Notes: generated by a model from the letters alone, not told the origin. A stretch of DNA of 64,000 bases from Nodosilinea nodulosa PCC 7104 (GCF_000309385.1 NZ_JH976537.1:5995565-6059564), one strand, 5' to 3'. Shown: positions 46,072 to 55,821, counted from the first letter of the stretch. Translations and numbers: made by a program.

Positions 46072-47024
46072 GGCTGCTCCTCCCCAAAGGTTGGTGTTAC
46101 GGCAAAGTTCATGCGGCCCAAACCGCCCGGCAGCAGTCGCACAAAGCGAGAAACGCTGTTTTCTTCAATCCGGTAAAGGTTGGGTGCCAGGGTGTAGCCC
46201 GGCAGGCTGTAGAGATCCAGACTGCCAACTCGGTAGCCAGGCAGCACATTAATCAGCGAAAACAGCCCATCAGGGTCGGTCAAAACCCGGTTGCCGTCGT
46301 CCATGAAGATCACAGCGTTGGGCACCCCAGGCTCGCCGGGCTGCTGCTGCCCATCAAAGTTCTTGTCCACAAACACCCGACCCAGAATCGTGCCGCAGTC
46401 CGCCACAATGCCGGGGCGAATCGTCATCTGGTAGGCGGCGGTTACCGGCGTAAACCCGGGCGCAGAGGCCTGGGCCACGTTGCGGCCACTACCCCGGACG
46501 GCGTCGGGGGTCAGCAGTACCCCGTAGGCCACCGACACCGACTCACCCGGCGCCAGGGAGGCAAAGGTTAGCGTTAAACTGCTGTCGGTGGTCACCACCT
46601 GGGTGGGCTGCTGGGGCGTGGCCTGTACCGAATCGGGCACGTAGAGCAGGCCACGGGGCAGCTGGTCGGTGACGGTCAGCGGCGTCGCCGCCTGGGCGGC
46701 GGACAGGTTGGTTATCAGCAGCCGATAGATGGCCACATCGCCCGGTTCCGCCGCCGCCCGGTCGGCGGTTTTAGTAATTTGCAGCAGGGGCAGCTGGGGC
46801 TGAGGCGGCGAAATAATCGCCGTAGTGGGCACCTGTGTCTGATTAGAGACAGTGGTGGCTGGCCCCGCCGGACCCACAAACTGGGCCGAAGCCTGATTCA
46901 CAAAGACCTGATTCTGAGCCAGGGCCACCGTCGATGGCGGCACTGCGTGGCTCAGGCCATAGCTTAAAACCAGGGACAGCAGAAACAGCAGCCCCCGGCA
47001 TAGTCGTCGCTGAATACGTCTCAC
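46068..47024 (-). CDS. DUF11 domain exported protein (operon gene 1)
   Basis: A 318-residue exported protein: a signal peptide (about 1-36), a DUF11 beta-sandwich (about 85-230: LLQITKTADRAAAEPGDVAI, YRLLITNLSAA, VTDQLPRGLLYVPDSVQ) and a C-terminal carboxypeptidase-regulatory/SdrB-like domain (about 230-318: GRVFVDKNFDGQQQPGEPGV). These are adhesin-type surface modules. It is the first gene of a four-gene minus-strand operon (47024 to 38711) and overlaps gene 2 by four bases, so the set is co-expressed. Start is ATG 47022-47024. Confidence 0.82.
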   Translation of the reverse strand: MRRIQRRLCRGLLFLLSLVLSYGLSHAVPPSTVALAQNQVFVNQASAQFVGPAGPATTVSNQTQVPTTAIISPPQPQLPLLQITKTADRAAAEPGDVAIYRLLITNLSAAQAATPLTVTDQLPRGLLYVPDSVQATPQQPTQVVTTDSSLTLTFASLAPGESVSVAYGVLLTPDAVRGSGRNVAQASAPGFTPVTAAYQMTIRPGIVADCGTILGRVFVDKNFDGQQQPGEPGVPNAVIFMDDGNRVLTDPDGLFSLINVLPGYRVGSLDLYSLPGYTLAPNLYRIEENSVSRFVRLLPGGLGRMNFAVTPTFGEEQP

Positions 47025-47437
47025 ACCACCCCTCTGAGACCACTCTCCACACCACTGGCGCCGCCGCTGACCTAAGCCAGCCGGGCACCCTCACTCACTC
47101 CTGAAGGCCAAGGCCTTTTGTCATCAGTCGAAAGACTTAATTTCTCTGTCAAACTCGGCAAATCATACCAAGGGCATCCGTAAATACCACAAATTTTCTG
47201 TAAACTTTTTTAAACGAATCGCCACAATGTCAGGGCAAAGAGTCCTGACTGAGAGCCAGAACTTCCTGCCGAGATTCCTGGTGAAACCCCAAAAACCTCA
47301 GGCGTCGCGCAAGTTTGAGCTGGAACCTATCACGGCAGTTATATGGAATTCATAAGCAAAGAACTAGAATTTGTTACGAAGCTGCGGGCAGGCTCTGCCG
47401 GAGCCCCGGCCTCAGCTCCTTTGACGGGTTCAATGCC
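47025..47437. promoter_or_regulatory. Divergent intergenic region surface operon / MOSC gene
   Basis: 413 bases with no convincing gene. A palindrome AAGGCCAAGGCCTT (about 47102-47117) and an AT-rich tract (47140-47220) lie upstream of the surface operon. An in-frame upstream extension of the MOSC gene to 47315 is unlike the family. Confidence 0.5.
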
Positions 47438-47923
47438 ATGGCGAACACGGGCCGAGTGGCGCAGATCAACATTTCACCGGGCGGAGTGCCCAAGCTGCCG
47501 GTGGCTACTGCCATAGTTACCGTCGCCGGTCTGAGCGATGATCGGCAGCGCAACCTTAGGGTTCACGGTGGCCCCGATCGCGCCCTCTGCCTGTGGTCCC
47601 TGGAGGTGATCGAAACCCTGCGCCGGGAGGGTCACCCGATTGCCCCCGGCAGTGCGGGCGAAAACCTCACTCTGGCGGGTCTGGACTGGGGCAGCCTGGG
47701 GCCGGGGAGTCAGCTCCAGCTGGGCGATCGGGTGCGGGTGGAAATTACCGACTACGCCGCCCCCTGCCGCACGGTGATGAGGTGGTTTAGCGATCGCCGC
47801 TTTAGCCGCATTAGCCAAACCCACTACCCCGGCAGCAGTCGGCTGTACGCGCGGGTGCTGCAAGGCGGGACGGTGACGACGGGCGATCGCGCCACCGTGC
47901 GGGCAGAGGGGCAAAGGCCGTGA
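47438..47923 (+). CDS. MOSC domain protein
   Basis: A 161-residue protein from ATG 47438. VAQINISPGGVPKLPVATAI, RVHGGPDRALCLWSLEVIET, GSAGENLTLAGLDWGSLGPG and YAAPCRTVMRWF with a conserved Cys match the MOSC (YiiM-type) domain, a sulfur-carrier module related to molybdenum cofactor sulfurase C-termini. Such proteins may deliver sulfur or act in detoxification of N-hydroxylated compounds. It is next to ndhL on the same strand, but 168 bases apart. Confidence 0.9.
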   Translation: MANTGRVAQINISPGGVPKLPVATAIVTVAGLSDDRQRNLRVHGGPDRALCLWSLEVIETLRREGHPIAPGSAGENLTLAGLDWGSLGPGSQLQLGDRVRVEITDYAAPCRTVMRWFSDRRFSRISQTHYPGSSRLYARVLQGGTVTTGDRATVRAEGQRP

Positions 47924-48091
47924 GGCACGGTTGCGGGCTTTTCTCTTCTCGCCAACCCCTTTACATTCGGTTCCCTTTACAATGGGCACAGAAGCACTAT
48001 GATTTGGGGTAAGCAGGCGCATGACAGGCCCTGCCTATGTCCCTCGGGCTTCACAGTCTGGGTTTCACAGTTGGGTTAGCGGATAATCACC

Positions 48092-48334
48092 ATGACTTTG
48101 CCAGCGCTATCGAACGATTTTTTACTGGCGGCGGGAGCGTACGCCGGGATCGCCGGGATCTACCTGCTGGTTGTCCCCCTGGCCCTGCTGTTCTACGTGC
48201 AGCGGCGGTGGTACGTGGCCGGGTCCATCGAGCGCACCCTGCTGTACGGCCTGGTGTTTGCCTTTTTCCCCGGCATGCTGCTGTTTAGCCCATTCCTCAA
48301 CTTTCGACCCCAGCCCCGCGACCTCAAGGCTTAG
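48092..48334 (+). CDS. ndhL: NAD(P)H-quinone oxidoreductase subunit L
   Basis: An 80-residue membrane protein with two helices ([20 protein letters not shown] and [20 protein letters not shown]), the size and sequence of NdhL, an oxygenic-photosynthesis-specific subunit of the thylakoid NDH-1 complex used in respiration, cyclic electron flow and CO2 uptake. It is followed five bases later by the DUF3007 gene and then trpA, a conserved cyanobacterial order. Confidence 0.95.
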   Translation: MTLPALSNDFLLAAGAYAGIAGIYLLVVPLALLFYVQRRWYVAGSIERTLLYGLVFAFFPGMLLFSPFLNFRPQPRDLKA

Positions 48335-48339
48335 CGGCC

Positions 48340-48645
48340 ATGCGACGCATTGACGTAATCGCCATTGGCATCGGCATTTTTTTGGCCGGGGGAGGCCTGT
48401 TTTTGGGCTTGCGGCTGTTTGGCCTCGACGGCATCAACGCTGGTATCTGGAGCCAGGCGGTGATGGTGGGGGGCGTAGTGGCCTGGCTGGCCAGCTATCT
48501 GCTGCGGGTAGTTACCCGCACCATGACCCTCAACCAGCAGATGGATGACTACGAGTCAGCGGTGCTCCAGCAGCGGCTCGACGAACTCAGCCCAGAGCAG
48601 CTAGCCGCCCTGCAGCAAAAGCTCAGTGCCGAGGACGAGGGCTAG
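48340..48645 (+). CDS. DUF3007 family membrane protein
   Basis: A 101-residue protein with two membrane helices (IDVIAIGIGIFLAGGGLFLG and a second at about 37-57), then a charged tail MDDYESAVLQQRLDELSPEQ. This matches DUF3007, found in cyanobacteria and plastids next to ndhL; a link to NDH-1 or photosynthetic membranes is inferred from position only. It starts five bases after ndhL. Confidence 0.9.
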   Translation: MRRIDVIAIGIGIFLAGGGLFLGLRLFGLDGINAGIWSQAVMVGGVVAWLASYLLRVVTRTMTLNQQMDDYESAVLQQRLDELSPEQLAALQQKLSAEDEG

Positions 48646-48679
48646 TGCTTTGAGGCGGAAGTTTAGGGACTATTTCTGC

Positions 48680-48716
48680 GAGCCAGGGAGCGGGGGAGCT
48701 AGGGAGCCAAGCGTGC
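48680..48716. repeat. Dispersed intergenic repeat (GGGAGC / GAGCTAGGGAGCCAAG type)
   Basis: GCGAGCCAGGGAGCGGGGGAGCTAGGGAGCCAAG is nearly the reverse complement of the stretch at about 53603-53637 downstream of the CBS-kinase gene, and resembles 24090-24120. Short intergenic repeats of this kind are dispersed in such genomes. (Motif given in two parts: GCGAGCCAGGGAGC and GAGCTAGGGAGCCAAG.). Confidence 0.55.
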
Positions 48717-48887
48717 CAAAACGGTGGGTATATCTCCGTCTTCGAGTGCTAGTGCGCCGCATATCCAGATCTGTATGCCCAGAGCTGCGACCCAAGCCCG
48801 TAGACGCGGGGTCTATATTGCCCTAGAGTGCTCTATTGGGCTACCCGTTGGCCTACGTTCCCTAGCTTCAGTTTTCGGTATCCTGCC

Positions 48888-49676
48888 ATGGCCCTAGTTT
48901 CCGATCGCTTTCGCGCCCTCAGGCAGCGGGGAGAATGTGCCCTCATTCCCTTCATTACCGCTGGCGACCCCGATCTCGAAACCACCGCAGCGGCCCTCCA
49001 GGTGCTCGACCAAAATGGAGCCGACTTCATCGAGCTGGGGGTGCCCTACTCCGACCCCCTGGCCGACGGGCCGGTGATTCAGGCGGCGGCCACCCGCGCC
49101 TTGGGCCAGGGGGTCACCCTCGATACCGTGCTCGCTATGGTGGCGGGGCTGAAGCTTCAGGCCCCGCTGATTTTGTTTACCTACTACAACCCCATTCTCA
49201 ATCGGGGCATCGATCGGTTTATGGCCGATCTGGCGGCGGCGGGGGTGGCCGGACTGGTGGTGCCCGACCTGCCCCTAGAGGAGGTCGATGGCCTGCTGGC
49301 GGCGGCGGCGGCGGCGGCGATCGATGTCACCCTGCTGGTGGCACCCACCTCGCCCCCCGATCGCATTGAGGCGATCGCCGCCCAGGCCCAGGGGTTTGTG
49401 TACCTGGTCAGCGTCACCGGAGTAACGGGCGTGCGCAACGAGCTGCAAAGCCGGGTCAAAGACCTGATCGCCGGCCTCAAGCACACCACCGACAAGCCCG
49501 TGGGGGTAGGTTTCGGCGTTTCAGACCCCGACCAGGCCCAGCAGCTCAAAGCCTGGGGGGCCGACGGCGTGATTGTGGGCAGCGCCTTTGTCAAACGGCT
49601 GGCCGCCGACCCTCCCCCGGTGGCCCTGGCCACGATTGCCGATTTTTGCCGTCGCCTCAAGGCGTCCCTGGCCTAG
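48888..49676 (+). CDS. trpA: Tryptophan synthase alpha chain
   Basis: TrpA cleaves indole-3-glycerol phosphate to indole and glyceraldehyde-3-phosphate, handing indole to TrpB. From ATG 48888 it has 262 residues. [14 protein letters not shown] opens the barrel; [20 protein letters not shown] holds the two catalytic acids (Glu and Asp); the C-terminus has [20 protein letters not shown] and [13 protein letters not shown], the phosphate-binding loop. It follows ndhL and DUF3007 by 242 bases, a gap that holds a short dispersed repeat and probably its own promoter. Confidence 0.96.
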   Translation: MALVSDRFRALRQRGECALIPFITAGDPDLETTAAALQVLDQNGADFIELGVPYSDPLADGPVIQAAATRALGQGVTLDTVLAMVAGLKLQAPLILFTYYNPILNRGIDRFMADLAAAGVAGLVVPDLPLEEVDGLLAAAAAAAIDVTLLVAPTSPPDRIEAIAAQAQGFVYLVSVTGVTGVRNELQSRVKDLIAGLKHTTDKPVGVGFGVSDPDQAQQLKAWGADGVIVGSAFVKRLAADPPPVALATIADFCRRLKASLA

Positions 49677-49693
49677 ACAGCTCTGTTACTGCC

Positions 49694-49741
49694 GCCCCGT
49701 TACCGCCTGCGCCAGCCGCTAGGCCGGGGCGGTAACGGGGC
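49694..49741. terminator. 14-bp perfect inverted repeat at converging gene ends
   Basis: GCCCCGTTACCGCC (49694-49707) and GGCGGTAACGGGGC (49728-49741) are exact reverse complements with a 20-base spacer, the right arm lying in the last codons of the GGDEF-EAL gene. It lies between convergent trpA and that gene and would form a strong hairpin from either side. There is no U-tract, so the terminator role is inferred. Confidence 0.5.
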
Positions 49742-52700
49742 GCAAAAAGGCGGCGACGGCCTCCGCAGGCTGGGGCCGCCCAAACAGATAGCCCTGCATT
49801 TCGGTGCAGCCCAACCGCTGCAAGCACAGAGTCTGGTCGGTGGTCTCGACCCCCTCGGCTACCAGGCTGAGCGACAGCCCCTTGGCCATGGCAATAATGG
49901 CATTGACCATGGCCTGGTCCACCGGGCTGTGGGGTAAATCTTTGACAAAGGCGCGATCGATCTTGATGCCGTCGAGGGGAAACTGCTTCAGGTGGCTGAG
50001 GCAGGAGTAGCCGGTGCCAAAATCGTCCATCGAAATCTTGACCCCCAGCTGGCGCAGGTCTTGCAGCCGCTCAATGGAGGCCGCCATGTCGGCCATCGCC
50101 GCCGTTTCGGTGATCTCTAGCTCCAGGCAGGTGGCGGGCAGGCCGGTTTCTTTCAGCACCGCCACCACAACGTTGACCAGGTTGGGGTGCTGCAGCTGGC
50201 GGGCCGACAGGTTTACCGCCAAGTTGACCAGGGGAAAGCCCTGACGGTGCCAGGCCATGACCTGGGCACAGGCCGTCCGCATGACCCACTCGCCAATGGG
50301 GACAATCAGCCCGTTTTCCTCCGCCAGGGGAATGAACTGGCTGGGAGTTACCAAGCCCAAGCTGGGATGCTGCCAGCGCAGCAGGGCCTCTATCTGCACA
50401 ACTTCCCCAGTGACGACATTCACCTGAGGTTGGTAGTGCAACACAAACTCGCTGCGCCCCAGGGCGTGGTGCAAAAAGGTTTCCAGCCTCAGCCGCTGGG
50501 CGGCTTCGGTGCTCAGGCTCTGGGTGTAAAACTGGTAGTTGTTGCGGCCCTGCTGCTTGGCCCGGTACATGGCGGCGTCGGCGTTTTGAAGCAGGGTGGT
50601 CATGTCCTGCCCGTCCTGGGGAAACAGGGCAATGCCGAGACTGGCCGTCACGTGCAGCTCGTGGTTTTGCAGCAAGAATGGCGTTGTCAGGTGATCGGCA
50701 ATGCGCCGGGCCACCTTGGCGGCATCCCCAGGGGTAGCCAGGTTGGGCAAAATCAGGGTAAATTCGTCGCCCCCCCAGCGCGCCACAATGTCCTCGGCCC
50801 GCAGGGCGGCGCTGACGCGCTGGGTCACCTGCTGGAGCAGCAGATCGCCTACCGCATGGCTGAGGGTGTCGTTGATGGTTTTGAAATGGTCGAGGTCTAA
50901 AAAAATAACGGCCAGCATTTGATCACTCTGGCTGGTGCGGGCGATCGCCTGGGGCAGGTGCTGGTCAAAAAAGGCCCGGTTGGGCAACCCGGTGAGCGTA
51001 TCGTGGTATACCTGGTAGCACATCTGGGCCTCCGTTCGCTGGCGCTTGAGGGCGCCGCCCAGGCTCGCCGCCACCGCCACCAAAATCGACTCGTCGCTGG
51101 CGCTCCACTCCCACTCCTGCTGGCAGGCATCGAAGCCGATGTAGCCCCACAGGTCGGCGTCAATAAAAATCGGCACCATCAAAATAGACAAAATATCGTC
51201 CCGCAGCAGTACGGCCTGCTCGGCGGGGGGGAGATGGCGAGTCAAAGCGCAGATCGATTGCCCCCGCTGGAGGGCATTGTGCCAGCGCTCCAGGCCCAGC
51301 TCGCGGTAGCTCTGGTCTTGCAGGTGGGGCTGGCCCAGGCCGGCGGTGGTGGTGGGGGTGGTCCACTCGTAGCACAGGGTCATGGCCGGTTCGCCCGTGA
51401 CCGAGTGGGGATGGTGGGTGTAGACGTAGGCGCGGTCGGCGGTGGCGGCTTCGCCCAGCAGCGCCAGCACCCGGGGGATGGCCTGGTGAACGTCGGTGGT
51501 GGTCAGCAGGCACTGGCTGGCCTCGGCCACCCCTTGCAGCAGGCGATCGCGGCGCAGAATCGCCGCCTCGCCGCGCTTGCGATCGGTAATATCTTCGACG
51601 GTGCCCTCGTAGCCAATCAGCAGGTTGCGATCGTCATAGATCGCCCGCGCCGACTCTGAAATCCAGATCACGGCGCCGTCTTTGCGGTAGACCTCAGACT
51701 CAAACCCCAGCACCGATCCGTTGGCCCAAATCAGCTCGACAAACTCCTGGCGGCGATCGGGCCGCACGTAGAGCTGCTGGTTGATATCGGTCAAGTTCTG
51801 GATCAGATCCTGGGGTGAATTGTAGCCGTAGAGCCTAGCTAGCATAGGGTTTACGGTCAAATACTGCCCCTGGGGCGTGCTCTGAAACATGCCCTCGACG
51901 GCGTTCTCAAAAATGCTGCGATACTTGGCCTCGGCCCGCTTTAGCGACAGCTCGGTGCGCCGCCGCTCCAGGGCCAGGGCAATGTCGGCGGTCACCACCC
52001 GCAGCAGGTCGATCTCGGCCTCGCTCCAGGGCTGGGGGGCGAGGCAGTTGCTAAAGCCCATTACGCCCTGGAGCTGGTTTTGAATCATTAACGGCAGCAG
52101 CAGCAGCGACTTGACGTGGCTGGGGGGGCTGGCCAACACCTGGCGCTGGAGGTCAGAAAAGTCCGCTTCTACCAGGTTGATGATCTGCTGCTGATTGAGG
52201 ATGTCGTACCAATCGGTAAACAGAGGATCGACGGCCAGCGTCTGAAACCGGGGGTCGTCAGCGGTGGGCGGTATGCCCGGCGCTGACCACTCTACCCGCT
52301 GCACCAGGGACGGTGCGGACTCCCCTTGCAGCTCGTAGTAGTAGACCCGGCTGGCCCCGGAGAGCTGTCCCAGCGCCGCAAAGATTTCGGTCATGGGGCG
52401 CTCTTGCCAGCCCCACTGCCAGGCCAGGAGCTGGCGCTGGATCTCGGCCAGGGTGGATAGAATCTGCTCTCGACGCTTGAGGGTTTGCTGGTCGGCAATC
52501 TGCCCGGTGACATCCTCAAAGGTGCACAGCACCCCCATGACGCTGCCCTCGGGATCGCGCATGGGCAGCCGACTGCAATCGACCCAGCCCTGGTGGCCGC
52601 TGGGGTAGGTTTGGGGTTCAATGGCGTGGAGATCGACGAGGCCCTGGGCCATCACCAGGCGATCGCGGGCGGCCCGGTAGGAGGCCTCTTCGCCGTTGGG

Positions 52701-53435
52701 ATAGGGCAAATCGGCATCGGTGCTGCCCACGATGTCGGCGGGGGCAGCCAGCCCCATAACCCTGGCAAAGGCCTGGTTACAGCCTAGATAGTGCCCCTGG
52801 CTGTTCTTCCAAAACAGGGGTTGGGGAATGCTGTCGAGCACCAGCTCCAGCAGGTCTTCGCGGGCCTGTAGGGCCTGCTCGGCCTGGCGCAGGGCGGCCT
52901 CCGACTGCTTCAGGGGGGTAATGTCGGTAATAAACCCCTCCAGCCCGGCGATCGCGCCCTGGCTATCCACAATGGGCGATCCTTTTTCCCACACCCACTT
53001 CTCCTCGCCGCTGCGGGTGCGAATGCGGTACTCCACCTCGTAGGCCTGTCTCAAGTCGATCGCCCGCTGAATGCTGTCCAGCACCTGGGGCAGGTCTTCT
53101 GGATGGGTAATGGTGTTGTACGACACCGGGGTCTGGGGACTCAGCAACTCCGCTGGCTGGTAGCCGGTGAGCAGGTAGCAGCCGGCACTGAGGTAGCGCA
53201 TCGACCAGCTAGCGTCGCCATCGGCCTGAAACACGATGCCCGGCATCACGTCAATCAAGCGCTGGAGAGCCGTGGTTCCCGCAGCCAGCGTCGGGCCATT
53301 CGGCTGGCCAACCCAGCGATTTTGGCCCAGCAGCGCCAGAATAAGCCAATACAGAAGCGCAGAGGGAGTAGGGGAGAGTCGGGCCGCAGGATTAGGGACT
53401 ACAGGGTCAGGACGATGGAACTCAGAATCGTGCAT
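49719..53435 (-). CDS. PAS/GAF-containing GGDEF-EAL protein (cyclic-di-GMP turnover)
   Basis: A 1238-residue multidomain protein. Approximate order: N-terminal hydrophobic stretch; PAS (65-175); PAS (195-310); GAF (340-490); PAS (500-620); GAF (640-790); GGDEF (805-965); EAL (980-1230). The GGDEF motif is intact (RWGGDEF) with an RxxD inhibitory site (RAED) five residues before it; the EAL motif is intact (IEALLRW) with DDFGTGYSCLSHLKQFPLDG and VAEGVETTDQ further on. So it may both make and degrade c-di-GMP, probably setting sessile or motile behaviour. GAF Cys content does not clearly mark a bilin site. Confidence 0.95.
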   Translation of the reverse strand: MHDSEFHRPDPVVPNPAARLSPTPSALLYWLILALLGQNRWVGQPNGPTLAAGTTALQRLIDVMPGIVFQADGDASWSMRYLSAGCYLLTGYQPAELLSPQTPVSYNTITHPEDLPQVLDSIQRAIDLRQAYEVEYRIRTRSGEEKWVWEKGSPIVDSQGAIAGLEGFITDITPLKQSEAALRQAEQALQAREDLLELVLDSIPQPLFWKNSQGHYLGCNQAFARVMGLAAPADIVGSTDADLPYPNGEEASYRAARDRLVMAQGLVDLHAIEPQTYPSGHQGWVDCSRLPMRDPEGSVMGVLCTFEDVTGQIADQQTLKRREQILSTLAEIQRQLLAWQWGWQERPMTEIFAALGQLSGASRVYYYELQGESAPSLVQRVEWSAPGIPPTADDPRFQTLAVDPLFTDWYDILNQQQIINLVEADFSDLQRQVLASPPSHVKSLLLLPLMIQNQLQGVMGFSNCLAPQPWSEAEIDLLRVVTADIALALERRRTELSLKRAEAKYRSIFENAVEGMFQSTPQGQYLTVNPMLARLYGYNSPQDLIQNLTDINQQLYVRPDRRQEFVELIWANGSVLGFESEVYRKDGAVIWISESARAIYDDRNLLIGYEGTVEDITDRKRGEAAILRRDRLLQGVAEASQCLLTTTDVHQAIPRVLALLGEAATADRAYVYTHHPHSVTGEPAMTLCYEWTTPTTTAGLGQPHLQDQSYRELGLERWHNALQRGQSICALTRHLPPAEQAVLLRDDILSILMVPIFIDADLWGYIGFDACQQEWEWSASDESILVAVAASLGGALKRQRTEAQMCYQVYHDTLTGLPNRAFFDQHLPQAIARTSQSDQMLAVIFLDLDHFKTINDTLSHAVGDLLLQQVTQRVSAALRAEDIVARWGGDEFTLILPNLATPGDAAKVARRIADHLTTPFLLQNHELHVTASLGIALFPQDGQDMTTLLQNADAAMYRAKQQGRNNYQFYTQSLSTEAAQRLRLETFLHHALGRSEFVLHYQPQVNVVTGEVVQIEALLRWQHPSLGLVTPSQFIPLAEENGLIVPIGEWVMRTACAQVMAWHRQGFPLVNLAVNLSARQLQHPNLVNVVVAVLKETGLPATCLELEITETAAMADMAASIERLQDLRQLGVKISMDDFGTGYSCLSHLKQFPLDGIKIDRAFVKDLPHSPVDQAMVNAIIAMAKGLSLSLVAEGVETTDQTLCLQRLGCTEMQGYLFGRPQPAEAVAAFLRPVTAPA

Positions 53436-53668
53436 AGGTCATCGGCATGGCGGGTTTTGCCCCACGGCTTGGTTTTAATATGCCCAAAATCAAACCTGAG
53501 AATGATGTCTAACTATACTTAAGCGGCACTTTCACATCTCCAAACCCCAAGCGGGGGCCAATATTCCAAGCGCAACTGAAATATGCCGACTATTCCAGCT
53601 CGCTTGGCTCCCTAGCTCTCCTGCTCCCTCGCGCTTGGCAGTAGTCGCCACCCTTGTGCCGCAGGCTG

Positions 53669-55642
53669 CTAGTCCCCCAGGGTCGGGCAGGCCAGCGCGA
53701 TCGCCTGCATTAAGCTCAGCGCCGCCTGGGTCGGGGGCTGGGTCAGTGCCTCGGGGCAGGGCACCAAAAGCAGCCCCAGGGCCAAAGCCGCATCCCAGTC
53801 GTCGGGAGGAACTAAAGTAACTACGGGCAGTCGGGCCAGATCCGGCTGGGCGGCCAGCGCCTGAAGGTCGGCGATCGCGGCGGGTAGCGCCCGATCCAAA
53901 ATAATCGCCTGGGGCTGCCACACCCGGCTGAGCAAATTTGCCTGGGGCAAGTCATCCACCTGAAGCAGACGGCAGCGGTACCGCTGCAGGCAGGTCTGCA
54001 CCGGCTGCGGCAGCACAGCATCTACCTCCGGTGAGCGCAACAGCAGCATAGTTCCCCCCTGCGCCACTGAAAGCGGCTCCAGGCAAACCTGATCGAGGGT
54101 GGGCCGCAGACTCTGGGGCAGGGTTTCGATGACCAGCGTCTTGGGCACCCCGGCGGTCGCCGTTGGGGGCAGGGGCCGCTCGGGGCGATCGCTGGCCGTT
54201 TTTAGAAACACCACCCCAGGCATTTTCAACCGCTTCACCAAAGACAGACGGGCGGCGGCCTCCGCCGGAGCAGCGGCCAGTGATTCCCAATCGATCAGGG
54301 TACAGGAGGGCGCCAGGCGAGCCTGCATGGCCACCATCACCCGGCAGCAGGGCGCCACCGCCAGGCGGTAGGGGCTGCCCCGCAAAATGCCGTAGACTTG
54401 CTCAATGACGGTCTCGCTGGCGCTGCCCAGCAGCACCAGCACAGTTTTGCTGCCGCTGTCGGCGGTGGGGGGGGCGGGCAGCAGCAGGGTAATGCGGCTA
54501 CCCCAGACGGGAGTGCTAAGGCCGCTCAACTCGCCGCCCTGGAGCTGGCTAAACCGGCGGGCCAGGGTCAGGCCTAGCCCCTCCAGGGAATCTGGCTCGG
54601 GCGGCGAGGGCACCGCCGCCCCTAACGGTGAGCCAGGGTTGACCATCGCCGTGGAACTCCACAGGGTCAGACCCAGCCAGGAGCCCCAGGGCTCAACTAA
54701 AATTCCCCCCGGCGTGGCTCCGTGGGAAATCAGGTAGCCCAGAATGTGGTGGAGGCTCTGGCGCAGGCGCAGAGGGTCGGCCTGCACCCAGCCTTCGGCC
54801 GTGGCTAGACAAACCGCAAATTCTGCATCCCAGGTCACAGCGCCCCCGCCCTTGGGCTGAAGGCTTAAAAAGTTGGGTACCAGCTCCTGGGTCAGGGACT
54901 GTAGGTAAACTCGCTCCAGGCTGGGGCTAATTTGGCCCGACTCCAGCCGCATCCAGTCCAGCAGCAGGTTGATCAGGGTGGTCAGGTTGCGAATGGCCTG
55001 CTGCATCAGGCTGACGTAGCGGAACTGGCGATCGCTCAGGGAGCCAATCCGGCGATCGAGCAGCAGGGTCGAAAGCCCTAACAGCGTCGTCATTGGCGTC
55101 TTGAGGGCGTGGCTCAGCTCTAGCACCCAGGCCCGCTGCCCGCCACCCTCCGGCTCTGAATCGGGTGCAGCGGGGGCGTCTGACCGAATGTTGAGAGCTA
55201 GCCAACCCAAAATTCTCACCGGATCTAGCACCCCCAGGTACTGGCCGTCGGAGTCTACCGCCACCAGCGGGCGAGCCGGGGCCTCCTGGGTGAGTCTGCC
55301 CAGATGGGCCAGGGTCGAGGCCTGCAAAATCTGGCTCGAGGGAACTTCCACCACTGGCCCTAGCCAGGGTTGACAGTCAAACAGGCGTAGCTCAGCACGC
55401 TCCTCCCCCGGCACCCTCCCATGGAGGGCCTGGTAGCTGGCCCACAGCTGGCCCAGGGCCAGGGCGCCCAGGGGGCGTTGCTCATCGTCAACCACAATAA
55501 TGTGGCTGGGGGCGATCGCGGTCCGCCGTCCCCTATCCGTCCCCTCCGACTGCCCCAGGGCGCGGGCGATTTCGCCCAGCGGAGTGACCAGGCCATAGGC
55601 CGGGACAAGGCTTAAAAAGTGATCGAGGGGCGGCAGCGCCAT
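53669..55642 (-). CDS. Histidine-kinase-like protein with CBS-like N-terminus and receiver-like tail
   Basis: A 657-residue soluble protein. N-terminus (about 10-165): two CBS-like halves (HIIVVDDEQRPLGALALGQL; PLVAVDSDGQYLGVLDP). Then a HisKA domain with the phospho-acceptor His in ELSHALKTPMTTLLGLSTLL (about 175-195) and an ATPase-like region in which the usual N and DxGxG boxes are poorly kept (DPLRLRQSLHHILGYLISHG; GLGLTLARRF is G2-like). The tail (about 400-650) looks like two receiver-type folds without a clear acidic pocket, as in pseudo-receivers of CikA. It is divergent from kaiA, with about 180 bases between starts. A clock input or output role is an attractive inference. Confidence 0.75.
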   Translation of the reverse strand: MALPPLDHFLSLVPAYGLVTPLGEIARALGQSEGTDRGRRTAIAPSHIIVVDDEQRPLGALALGQLWASYQALHGRVPGEERAELRLFDCQPWLGPVVEVPSSQILQASTLAHLGRLTQEAPARPLVAVDSDGQYLGVLDPVRILGWLALNIRSDAPAAPDSEPEGGGQRAWVLELSHALKTPMTTLLGLSTLLLDRRIGSLSDRQFRYVSLMQQAIRNLTTLINLLLDWMRLESGQISPSLERVYLQSLTQELVPNFLSLQPKGGGAVTWDAEFAVCLATAEGWVQADPLRLRQSLHHILGYLISHGATPGGILVEPWGSWLGLTLWSSTAMVNPGSPLGAAVPSPPEPDSLEGLGLTLARRFSQLQGGELSGLSTPVWGSRITLLLPAPPTADSGSKTVLVLLGSASETVIEQVYGILRGSPYRLAVAPCCRVMVAMQARLAPSCTLIDWESLAAAPAEAAARLSLVKRLKMPGVVFLKTASDRPERPLPPTATAGVPKTLVIETLPQSLRPTLDQVCLEPLSVAQGGTMLLLRSPEVDAVLPQPVQTCLQRYRCRLLQVDDLPQANLLSRVWQPQAIILDRALPAAIADLQALAAQPDLARLPVVTLVPPDDWDAALALGLLLVPCPEALTQPPTQAALSLMQAIALACPTLGD

Positions 55643-55821
55643 AGGCTAATCCCCTGGGGGTTAGAGGCTGGGTTTTAAGGGCAGGCTGTATTCTGGCAGC
55701 CACCCTTTACAATTGACAATATCTTGGTTTTTGCGCTGAGGCAGGGAAACAACCCCATAGTCCTCGCGTCGGCATCTTTCACCTTTCTGTCCCGCTCATT
55801 ACCTATCGCCCCTTTCGCCCT

